The notes under the pieces were generated by a model that ran no database searches, had not been told where the DNA came from, and saw only the letters and a program-made list of their open reading frames with translations. Made by a program: the position numbers and the translations under genes. 5,735 nt of DNA. Origin: Elusimicrobiota bacterium (GTDB lineage Bacteria; CG03; SLGR01). Where the stretch lies: NCBI GenBank assembly GCA_012511615.1, contig JAAZFS010000177.1, positions 1 to 5,735 of the forward strand, read 5' to 3'. Shown in pieces: positions 1 through 5,735 of the stretch (position 1 is its first letter; each line of letters starts with the position of its first letter).

Positions 1-524
1 AGATAACCCTATATCCTGAAGAATATTATGAAAACGGCTTAGAGATTGTGACTGCGATGACTCGGAGAAATGTGCCCGATGCGCTCAGTCCCAGAATTAA
101 GTCTTTAAATTATTTGAATAATATTCTGGCTAAAATTGAAGCTAATCATGCTGGGGTCCTTGAGGCTCTTATGCTGAATAAAGACGGATATGTAGCTGAA
201 TGCACTGGAGATAATATTTTCATTAAGACCGAAGAGGGAATTATTCTTACTCCTCCACCTTATGTTGGAAGCCTCACGGGAATTACCCGCAGTGTTATAA
301 TACGTCTCTGTCGTGAAAATTCAATTGAAGTAAAGGAAATCCCCTTTACTCTCTTTGAAGTATATAATGCAAAAGAATGTTTTCTAACTGGGACTGCCGC
401 CGAGGTGATACCGGTTATAAAGGTTGATGGCCGTGGGATTGGGGATGGTCGTCCAGGCGAAGTCACCAAAAAACTTATAGATAGTTTCAGAAAATTAACT
501 TCTGTTGAAGGCAGAAAAATATAA
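1..524 (+). CDS. ilvE: Branched-chain amino acid aminotransferase, C-terminal part (5' end outside window)
   Basis: This is a PLP-dependent class IV (fold type IV) aminotransferase. It transfers the amino group between glutamate and the 2-oxo acids of leucine, isoleucine and valine in the cytoplasm, the last step of their synthesis. The reading frame is open from base 3 to the TAA at 522-524, so about 173 residues of a protein usually near 290 are present. The GTG at base 48 is internal and not the true start, because family-like sequence continues upstream of it. Visible family marks are the IKSLNYL segment, whose lysine (bases 99-101) matches the PLP-binding lysine; ECTGDNIF (198-221); GITR (279-290), a phosphate-binding motif; and GTAAEV (390-407). 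These favour IlvE over D-amino acid aminotransferase or aminodeoxychorismate lyase, although substrate choice depends partly on the missing N-terminal half. The stop lies 8 bases before mcsA, so the two genes are probably co-transcribed. Confidence 0.93.
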   Translation, partial: ITLYPEEYYENGLEIVTAMTRRNVPDALSPRIKSLNYLNNILAKIEANHAGVLEALMLNKDGYVAECTGDNIFIKTEEGIILTPPPYVGSLTGITRSVIIRLCRENSIEVKEIPFTLFEVYNAKECFLTGTAAEVIPVIKVDGRGIGDGRPGEVTKKLIDSFRKLTSVEGRKI

Positions 525-532
525 ATAGAAAA

Positions 533-1039
533 ATGCTCTGTGATGCTTGCGGAAAAAATCAGGCCAACGTATTCATTAAGAAACTTGTGAATGGTCTTCT
601 TAAGGAAGAAAGTCTTTGTTCATCCTGTGCTGCTGAAAAAGCCGGCTTTTCCATAGACTTGGGCGAACTTAAGGAAGGTTTGTTTTCAAATATCTCGGAT
701 ATGATTGCCGGTTTCAGTGATATTTCAATACTTGATGAATCTGAAAAAATACCACCTTGCTCAGTATGCGGTTTGACCTATAGAGACTTTCAAAGCAAGG
801 GCCGCCTTGGCTGTGGTGAATGTTATAATTCCTTTGAATCCAAGCTCACACCGCTTATGACACGACTTCAGGGCTCGGTTCAGCATGCGGGAAAGAGTCC
901 ACCAGGAATTAAAGAGGTAAATGAGAAGAAAAAACTTAAGAATGAACTCAAAATTGCCATAGAGAAAGAAGAGTATGAGCGAGCAGCAGTAATCCGGGAC
1001 AGAATCAAGATTTTAGAGGGTAAGAATAATGAAGTTTAG
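533..1039 (+). CDS. mcsA: McsA, zinc-binding activator of the protein arginine kinase McsB (UVR-motif protein)
   Basis: McsA partners the arginine kinase McsB in the cytoplasm, stimulates its activity and helps link it to ClpC. The 168-residue product is slightly shorter than Bacillus McsA (about 185). Four CxxC pairs are visible: CDAC (residues 3-6), CSSC (29-32), CSVC (76-79) and CGEC (94-97). Together they can form two zinc sites. An H-x-GK segment follows (118-121). The C-terminus (about 132-163) is a charged helical UVR (UvrB/UvrC-type) motif containing EYERAAVIRDRI. The ATG at 533 is chosen because the family typically begins MLCxxCGKN. No good Shine-Dalgarno lies in the A-rich 20 bases upstream, so translation may be coupled to ilvE, which ends 8 bases before. 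The 3' end overlaps mcsB by 11 bases. In Bacillota McsA also modulates CtsR, but no ctsR is present here, so that role is not supported. Confidence 0.93.
   Translation: MLCDACGKNQANVFIKKLVNGLLKEESLCSSCAAEKAGFSIDLGELKEGLFSNISDMIAGFSDISILDESEKIPPCSVCGLTYRDFQSKGRLGCGECYNSFESKLTPLMTRLQGSVQHAGKSPPGIKEVNEKKKLKNELKIAIEKEEYERAAVIRDRIKILEGKNNEV
1015..1020 (+). promoter_or_regulatory. Ribosome binding site for mcsB, inside the mcsA coding region
   Basis: AGAGGG lies 8 bases upstream of the ATG at 1029, within the last codons of mcsA. It supports that ATG as the mcsB start and an overlapping, translationally coupled pair. Confidence 0.7.
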
Positions 1040-2087
1040 TAATCTTGCATCTTCTCCTTCGGTAGGCTGGCTGGAGGCTCCTGGAAATAAGGAACCCTCT
1101 TACATATCAGCCCGGATACGGCTTGCAAGAAATCTGAGTGGTTTTCCTTTTCCTATGACCGCTAACGAAGAACAACTTAAGGAAGTAAGAAAGAAAGTTT
1201 TTTCTGCCGTTTCTGAAGTATCCTTGCTCAAAAAAGCTGAAAAAATAAAGCTAGAGGAATGCTCAGAACTTGATAAAAAATTTCTTATAGAGCGCCATTT
1301 AATTAGCTATCAGCATTCTGGGAAAAGCCGTATAGCAGGGCTTATATTTGATGAGAAAGAACAGGTAAGTATAATGGTTAATGAAGAGGACCATCTGAGG
1401 ATTCAATTCATATCAGGCGGATTAGATCTCTTCGAGGCCTGGGATATAATAAATCGTCTGGATGATGAGCTCAGTAAAATACTTGAATTTGAGTATTCAG
1501 AGCGATGGGGCTATATGACATCCTGTCCTACAAATACCGGTACCGGAATGAGAGTTTCTTCTCAAATACATCTTCCGGCAATAGGCATGACGGGCGGTCT
1601 CTCCGGTACTATGGAAGATATCAATAAAATGGGCATGGTAGTAAGGGGTCTATACGGTGAGGGAACCCGGGTTATGGGGAATATTCTTCAGATATCAAAC
1701 CAAGTAACCCTTGGAATATCGGAACGAAGAATCATTGATAGTCTTACAAGGTTGGCAAAGCAGGTAGCAGAAAGAGAGAAGAAGGCTGCGGCTATGATAT
1801 TAGACAAGGATCCAGAGGGCATAAAAGACTCTGTATTCCGATCGCAGGGACTTCTTATTAATGCCTATAAAATTACTTTTGAAGAAGCGCTGGATCTTAT
1901 GAGCAATCTGAGATTTGGGATATATACCAAGCTTCTCAAAAGCGACATAGATGTTTTAAATAATCTTATGATTAGAATACAGCCGGCTCACATCCAGCAG
2001 GCCGGAGGATCTAAACTGAATGATCTTGAGCTAGATGTTGCTCGGGCGCATCTGATTAAGAAGGATTTGAAAGTCAGCAATATATGA
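1029..2087 (+). CDS. mcsB: McsB, protein arginine kinase (ATP:guanido phosphotransferase family)
   Basis: McsB transfers the ATP gamma-phosphate to arginine side chains of proteins, which marks them for ClpC-ClpP. At 352 residues it has the usual family length. The ATP-binding motifs fall at the expected places: SARIRLARN (27-35), EEDHLRIQ (119-126) with the catalytic-loop glutamates, CPTNTGTGMR (166-175) with the conserved Cys166 and Arg175, and RGLYGEGT (206-213) including Glu211. IQPAH begins the C-terminal substrate/dimer domain. The creatine kinase-type N-terminal domain is absent, as expected for McsB. One oddity is that the C-terminal RDXXRA phosphoarginine-sensing motif reads LDVARA (335-340): the first arginine is leucine, while Asp336, Arg339 and Ala340 remain. 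The start is fixed by AGAGGG at 8 bases spacing. The gene overlaps mcsA by 11 bases and precedes clpC by 153 bases. Kinase assignment is firm; the regulatory consequence of the leucine is inference. Confidence 0.95.
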   Translation: MKFSNLASSPSVGWLEAPGNKEPSYISARIRLARNLSGFPFPMTANEEQLKEVRKKVFSAVSEVSLLKKAEKIKLEECSELDKKFLIERHLISYQHSGKSRIAGLIFDEKEQVSIMVNEEDHLRIQFISGGLDLFEAWDIINRLDDELSKILEFEYSERWGYMTSCPTNTGTGMRVSSQIHLPAIGMTGGLSGTMEDINKMGMVVRGLYGEGTRVMGNILQISNQVTLGISERRIIDSLTRLAKQVAEREKKAAAMILDKDPEGIKDSVFRSQGLLINAYKITFEEALDLMSNLRFGIYTKLLKSDIDVLNNLMIRIQPAHIQQAGGSKLNDLELDVARAHLIKKDLKVSNI

Positions 2088-2137
2088 TTTTATTTCACCA
2101 GTTATGGAGATTAGTATTGCTGCAACACTGAAGATTT

Positions 2138-2165
2138 AAGCAGGTCCGCTATTAGTGACCTGTTT
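2138..2165 (+). terminator. Hairpin in the mcsB-clpC gap, possible weak terminator or attenuator
   Basis: AAGCAGGTC pairs with GACCTGTTT across a 10-base loop. Six pairs (CAGGTC/GACCTG) are perfect, then come one G-T wobble and two A-T pairs. Four Ts (2163-2166) end the structure, shorter than a typical intrinsic terminator tract. It begins 50 bases after the mcsB stop and ends 75 bases before clpC. It could partly terminate the ilvE-mcsA-mcsB transcript, protect a processed 3' end, or lie in the clpC leader. The structure is read from base pairing only; no energy was calculated. Confidence 0.4.
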
Positions 2166-2228
2166 TAAGTTAATCGGAATCAATTATAAACAGATAGAAT
2201 TAGTAAATAATGACAAACAGTAAATATA

Positions 2229-2234
2229 AGGGAG
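2229..2234 (+). promoter_or_regulatory. Ribosome binding site for clpC
   Basis: AGGGAG lies within the purine run AAGGGAGA, 6 bases before the ATG at 2241. It is the strongest Shine-Dalgarno in the window and fixes the clpC start, which also agrees with the family's N-terminus (FTxRAQ a few residues in). Confidence 0.75.
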
Positions 2235-2240
2235 AAAATA

Positions 2241-4688
2241 ATGTTAAATAAATTTACCAAAAGAGCCCAGAGGTCGATAATGTCGGCCCAGGAAGAGGCC
2301 AAAAAAATGAGCCACGATTATGTGGGAACCGAGCAGTTACTGCTCGGCTTACTATCTCTTAATGAAGGAGTTGCCGCTGAGGCGCTCAGAATAATTGGGA
2401 TAGATAGAGATAAATTGAGAAAACGTATACTTGATATTGTAGGAGAGGGAGATAATATTCTACTTACCGGGGAGCGTCCCATGACCCCTCGGGCCAAGAG
2501 GGTCCTTTCGCTTGCAGTTAAAGAAGCCCAAGAGCTGGGGCACAATTTTGTTGGTACTGAACATATCCTTCTTGGACTTATTATTGAAGAAGAGGGAATT
2601 GCCAATCAGGTTATGGAAGCCGCAGGAATTTCACAAAATAAGATAAGAAGTACGGTACTTAACCTGCTCGGAGAAGGAATTTTCGGCACAGGTGGCGGAG
2701 TTCCTGGAGCTGGTGCTGGTCGTCCTCGCAAGAGCTCAAAGACTCCTGCTCTCGACGCTTACGGAAGAGATTTAAATGCTCTAGCTTTGGAAGGAAAATT
2801 GGATCCCATTATCGGAAGAGACAAGGAAATTCAGAGAGTAATTCAGATACTTTCTAGAAGAACCAAAAACAATCCAGTACTTGTAGGTGACGCTGGAGTA
2901 GGTAAAACAGCTATTGCCGAGGGTCTTGCTCAAAAAATAGTAGAGAATGCGGTTCCGGAGATACTTATTGGAAAAAGAGTTGTTTCTCTGGATTTAGCGG
3001 CTATGATAGCAGGTACAAAATATAGAGGAGAGTTTGAGCAGCGACTAAAAAAGGCCATGTCCGAGATGAAGGCTTCTCAGGGTAAAATAATACTCTTTAT
3101 TGATGAACTTCATACTGTAATCGGAGCTGGTGCTGCCGAGGGAGCAATGGATGCCTCCAATATACTTAAGCCAGCTCTTTCAAGAGGAGAGCTTCAGTGC
3201 GTCGGATCTACAACTTTTGACGAGTACAGAAAACACATAGAAAAAGATGCTGCCCTCAGCAGAAGATTTCAGCAGGTAGTGGTAGATCCGCCTTCGGTAG
3301 ATGAAACCATTATGATTTTAAAAGGACTGAGGGACAGATATGAAGCTCATCATCAGGTGAATTTTACTGATGAGGCTCTTGAGGCAGCTGCCACTCTTTC
3401 TCAGCGCTTTATAACGGAAAGGTTTTTGCCAGATAAGGCAATCGATATAATTGATGAGGCAGGCTCGCGTGCTCGTCTTAAAGCTACTATGCTTCCTGAT
3501 GATATAAAAAGTATCGAACAGGAGAAAGAAAATATAACTAAAGAGAAAAAATCCGCAATTGCTGCTCAAGAGTTTGAGAAGGCTGCTGATTTAAGAGATG
3601 AGGAGAAAAAGCTTGAAGAAAAAGCTAAAAAGGAGAAACTCCGCTGGGAGCAGAAAATAGAGAAGGGAGAAAATACAGTTGATACACCTGATATCGCTTA
3701 TATTGTCTCAGAATGGACAGGAATCCCAGTAGAAAAACTCACGGAAAAAGAGTCAGAACGCCTGCTGAATATGGAGCAAGAGCTTCATAAAAGAATCGTT
3801 GGGCAAGAGGAGGCCGTCACAAGAATATCTCAGGCAATTCGTCGTTCCAGAACTGGATTGAAGGAGCCGAGAAAACCTATTGGTTCCTTTCTGTTTCTGG
3901 GGCCAACAGGGGTAGGAAAAACTGAACTTGCTCGGACTCTTGCCGAATATATGTTTGGCGATCGGGAGGCGATTATAAGAGTGGATATGAGTGAGTTTAT
4001 GGAAAAGCACTCTGTTTCTAGATTAATTGGAGCTCCTCCGGGATATGTGGGCTACGAAGAAGGGGGAACTCTTACTGAGGCAGTAAGAAGAAAGCCTTAT
4101 TCTATCGTACTCTTGGATGAAATAGAGAAGGCCCATCCAGAAGTTTATAATATTCTCTTACAGATATTTGATAACGGTCAGATTACCGATAATCTGGGAC
4201 ATAAAGTCGCCTTTCGAAATACCGTGGTGATAATGACCTCCAACCTGGGTGCCCGCGAGATTAAAACTAAAGGGCTAGGTTTTGAGCGGGGAGGCCAGAT
4301 TGAACTTAACTACAGTCAGATAAAAGAGAAAGTCATGGAGGAAACAAAGAGAGCATTTAGTCCTGAGTTTATTAACAGGATTGATGAGTTGATAGTCTTC
4401 CATCCGCTTGCTGAAGAACATATTCTGGAAATAGTAGCCATAATGCTTGACGAACTCAGAGATAAGCTTTCCCACAATGATATAAAATTCAAGGCTTCTG
4501 AGGATGTAAAAGAATTTCTCGTTAAGGAAGGTTTTGACCCAGAGTATGGAGCCAGACCCCTGCAGAGGGCAATTCGCAAATTTCTTGAGGATCCTCTAGC
4601 AGAAAATATGCTAAGACAGGAGCTGAATCCGCCAGTAGAGATAGAAGCAGTTCTTAAAGATGACAAGATAGTGTTTAATAAAAAGTGA
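2241..4688 (+). CDS. clpC: ClpC, AAA+ unfoldase subunit of the Clp protease
   Basis: ClpC forms ATP-driven hexamers that unfold marked or damaged proteins and thread them into ClpP. The 815-residue product is full length. Two Clp N-terminal repeats lie at about 3-70 and 78-145, with matching GTEQLLLG and GTEHILLG segments. A Gly-rich linker follows (about 145-165). The first ATPase domain has Walker A GDAGVGKT (216-223), Walker B LFIDE ending at Glu289 and LSRRF (339-343). The middle region (about 429-462) is a charged coiled-coil UVR segment, the mark of ClpC rather than ClpA or ClpB. The second ATPase domain has GPTGVGKT (554-561) and VLLDE ending at Glu627. An LGF loop (679-681) matches the ClpP-docking motif, so this is a protease partner and not a ClpB disaggregase. 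Thr6, Glu31, Thr82 and Glu107 match the Bacillus phosphoarginine-docking residues, in keeping with mcsB next door. No clpP is in the window. Confidence 0.97.
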   Translation: MLNKFTKRAQRSIMSAQEEAKKMSHDYVGTEQLLLGLLSLNEGVAAEALRIIGIDRDKLRKRILDIVGEGDNILLTGERPMTPRAKRVLSLAVKEAQELGHNFVGTEHILLGLIIEEEGIANQVMEAAGISQNKIRSTVLNLLGEGIFGTGGGVPGAGAGRPRKSSKTPALDAYGRDLNALALEGKLDPIIGRDKEIQRVIQILSRRTKNNPVLVGDAGVGKTAIAEGLAQKIVENAVPEILIGKRVVSLDLAAMIAGTKYRGEFEQRLKKAMSEMKASQGKIILFIDELHTVIGAGAAEGAMDASNILKPALSRGELQCVGSTTFDEYRKHIEKDAALSRRFQQVVVDPPSVDETIMILKGLRDRYEAHHQVNFTDEALEAAATLSQRFITERFLPDKAIDIIDEAGSRARLKATMLPDDIKSIEQEKENITKEKKSAIAAQEFEKAADLRDEEKKLEEKAKKEKLRWEQKIEKGENTVDTPDIAYIVSEWTGIPVEKLTEKESERLLNMEQELHKRIVGQEEAVTRISQAIRRSRTGLKEPRKPIGSFLFLGPTGVGKTELARTLAEYMFGDREAIIRVDMSEFMEKHSVSRLIGAPPGYVGYEEGGTLTEAVRRKPYSIVLLDEIEKAHPEVYNILLQIFDNGQITDNLGHKVAFRNTVVIMTSNLGAREIKTKGLGFERGGQIELNYSQIKEKVMEETKRAFSPEFINRIDELIVFHPLAEEHILEIVAIMLDELRDKLSHNDIKFKASEDVKEFLVKEGFDPEYGARPLQRAIRKFLEDPLAENMLRQELNPPVEIEAVLKDDKIVFNKK

Positions 4689-4697
4689 TTGCTTCAT

Positions 4698-4716
4698 AAG
4701 GGTATTTAAATCCCTT
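4698..4716 (+). other. Short hairpin after clpC
   Basis: AAGGG and CCCTT pair over a 9-base AT-rich loop, 9 bases after the clpC stop. The stem is only 5 pairs and no T-run follows, so it is a poor terminator. Read-through from clpC into the downstream gene is likely. Confidence 0.2.
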
Positions 4717-4732
4717 TAAAACATGTCCGCAT

Positions 4733-4738
4733 AGGGGA
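4733..4738 (+). promoter_or_regulatory. Ribosome binding site for the TamB/AsmA-like gene
   Basis: AGGGGA sits 6 bases before the ATG at 4745. It supports that codon as the start, directly ahead of a positively charged N-terminus and a membrane segment. Confidence 0.65.
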
Positions 4739-4744
4739 AAGCAA

Positions 4745-5735
4745 ATGCAGAAAAAAACAAAAATAATAGCAGCCGGAGTATTTCTTCTTCTGCTCTCATT
4801 ATTTATTTCTGTATTTGCTTACTTAAACAGTAGAAAATTTACTGAGCATGCCCAGCTTTATATTACTGCCAGGCTTAGTCGTGAGACAGGGTATCCTATT
4901 AAAATTGACCGGATAAGCACAGATGTTTTTACAAATCTTGTTTTGCATGGAGTCCGCTTATACGACGACCACTACCAAGATAATTTAATAAGCATAGGGA
5001 AAATCCGTGTCAGATTCTCTCTTCTAAATATTGCTCGGAACATCAGAAGTCTGGATAAAATAATTAAAGAAATCTCTATATATGAACCTTCTTTAGTAAT
5101 AAACGGTGGACCTGATAATTGGCAAATCCAAGGACTGGAAAGAACAAGATTTTCTTCAACAGGTGGACCTCCTCCACCCTGGAAACTGAATATTTTCAAT
5201 GGAGATCTAAAGTTTTCTGGAGAAGAAAACCAGATAAATATTTCTGGATTGGACTTCCGTATCTCGCTGGCTAGCTACCCGGAGGCATCATTTCGTACAT
5301 CATTTGCCCTAGAAAATTTTGCTAACGAAATAAGGATAGATGGAGATTATTATCTCGTCAGCAGAAACCTTTCTATGCGGATTCAAACCCCGCAAGCCTC
5401 GCTTAAAGAGACCTTGGTCCTAGCGGGCTATGCAGAAGAATTTCCTCTACTAAAAACTGGCCAATACGCAGCAGATTTGAAGGTCGAGCTGAATCTTGAC
5501 CAGCTTGAGACCAAGGCTCCGTCAGCCTTAAAAACAAGCGGTAGCCTGACTTTAAGAAATGCTTCTTATGGTGAATTAATGGTAAATACGGTTAAACTTA
5601 GGATTTCTCCTAGGGCTGCCGACATCGAGGCTGGTCTTATGGAGTGGAAAGGAAGTAAGTTTAACTTTTCCGGTACTCTCTCAGAATATATGACAGCTCC
5701 TGCAGTCAATATTAGCCTATCGGGCTCTGCTGATG
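4745..5735 (+). CDS. TamB/AsmA-like membrane-anchored envelope protein, N-terminal part (3' end outside window)
   Basis: The frame is open from ATG 4745 to the window edge, giving 330 residues without a stop. A basic start (MQKKTK) is followed by one hydrophobic segment (about 7-27) that should anchor the protein in the inner membrane, with the rest in the periplasm. Residues 49-75 (GYPIKIDRIS, then LVLHGVRLYDD) and 82-94 (ISIGKIRVRFSLL), followed by an I-YEPSLVI strand, resemble the start of TamB/AsmA/YhdP-type proteins. Those are very long beta-rich proteins that bridge the periplasm and serve lipid transport or outer membrane assembly. The remainder alternates short beta-like stretches ending in polar turns, as expected for the repeat region. 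Two G-G-P-x-x-(x)-W turns occur at 121-126 and 140-146. Which subfamily it belongs to (TamB, AsmA, DUF748-like) cannot be fixed without the C-terminus, so no symbol is given. It starts 56 bases after clpC and may share its transcript. Confidence 0.75.
   Translation, partial: MQKKTKIIAAGVFLLLLSLFISVFAYLNSRKFTEHAQLYITARLSRETGYPIKIDRISTDVFTNLVLHGVRLYDDHYQDNLISIGKIRVRFSLLNIARNIRSLDKIIKEISIYEPSLVINGGPDNWQIQGLERTRFSSTGGPPPPWKLNIFNGDLKFSGEENQINISGLDFRISLASYPEASFRTSFALENFANEIRIDGDYYLVSRNLSMRIQTPQASLKETLVLAGYAEEFPLLKTGQYAADLKVELNLDQLETKAPSALKTSGSLTLRNASYGELMVNTVKLRISPRAADIEAGLMEWKGSKFNFSGTLSEYMTAPAVNISLSGSAD

Noticed and set aside
260..469. 69-codon - strand frame opposite ilvE
   Set aside because: It is antisense to clear aminotransferase motifs and its product shows no motif of its own.
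48..524. GTG at base 48 as the start of a short aminotransferase
   Set aside because: The frame is open upstream to the window edge with family-like sequence, and a protein starting there would lack the N-terminal domain. It is a partial gene cut by the window.
2104..2139. 11-codon frame (MEISIAATLKI) just before the 2138-2165 hairpin, resembling a leader peptide and attenuator
   Set aside because: It has no Shine-Dalgarno and no run of regulatory codons, and its stop only just touches the hairpin. A chance frame of this length is common.
2161..2200. Possible sigma-70 promoter before clpC, with TATAAA at 2185 or TAGAAT at 2195
   Set aside because: No acceptable -35 hexamer lies at 16-18 bases upstream of either element, and AT-rich gaps give such -10 matches by chance. 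It is kept only as part of the gap finding.
2088..2240. CIRCE or CtsR operator expected for a heat-shock clp gene
   Set aside because: Neither the TTAGCACTC/GAGTGCTAA inverted repeat nor GGTCAAA heptads could be found by eye. TTAGTGACC at 2153-2160 is part of the hairpin and has no CIRCE partner.
4316..4666. 116-codon open frame on the - strand inside clpC, with similar frames at 2318-2605, 3318-3569, 3753-4010 and 4275-4475
   Set aside because: All lie opposite the strongly conserved clpC coding frame, show low-complexity Ser/Ile/Leu-rich products with no family motifs, and have no convincing ribosome site. They are shadows of the real gene.
4972..5199. 75-codon - strand frame opposite the TamB-like gene
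   Set aside because: The + strand frame is open over the whole stretch with a signal/anchor segment and family-like sequence; the opposite frame has no recognisable features.

Overview
The window is a stretch of a bacterial chromosome, moderately AT-rich, with all recognisable genes on the + strand. It reads, left to right: the 3' part of a branched-chain amino acid aminotransferase gene (ilvE); mcsA; mcsB; a 153-base gap holding a hairpin; clpC; a 56-base gap; and the 5' part of a large TamB/AsmA-like envelope gene that runs off the right edge. No tRNA, rRNA, mobile element, CRISPR array or long repeat was seen.

The core is the protein-arginine phosphorylation and degradation module. McsB phosphorylates arginines on client proteins, McsA is its zinc-binding activator, and ClpC is the AAA+ unfoldase that recognises phosphoarginine and feeds clients to ClpP. 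The sequence supports a working relay. The McsB kinase motifs are intact. The ClpC residues matching the Bacillus phosphoarginine docking sites are kept, and ClpC carries the LGF-type loop that docks on ClpP. In Bacillota this operon normally starts with the repressor gene ctsR. Here an amino acid biosynthesis gene lies directly in front of mcsA, and neither ctsR nor an obvious CtsR or CIRCE operator is visible.

The downstream gene encodes an N-terminally anchored protein with the start of a TamB/AsmA-like repeat region, which points to a cell with an outer membrane. A diderm with mcsA-mcsB-clpC but no adjacent ctsR fits several non-Bacillota lineages (for example Omnitrophota-like or Desulfobacterota-like bacteria) or a diderm Bacillota. 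The sequence alone does not settle which.

The most notable details are the loss of the first arginine of the McsB RDXXRA allosteric motif, the missing ctsR, and the hairpin-bearing gap before clpC. These are variations on a known system; I do not see a wholly new one here.
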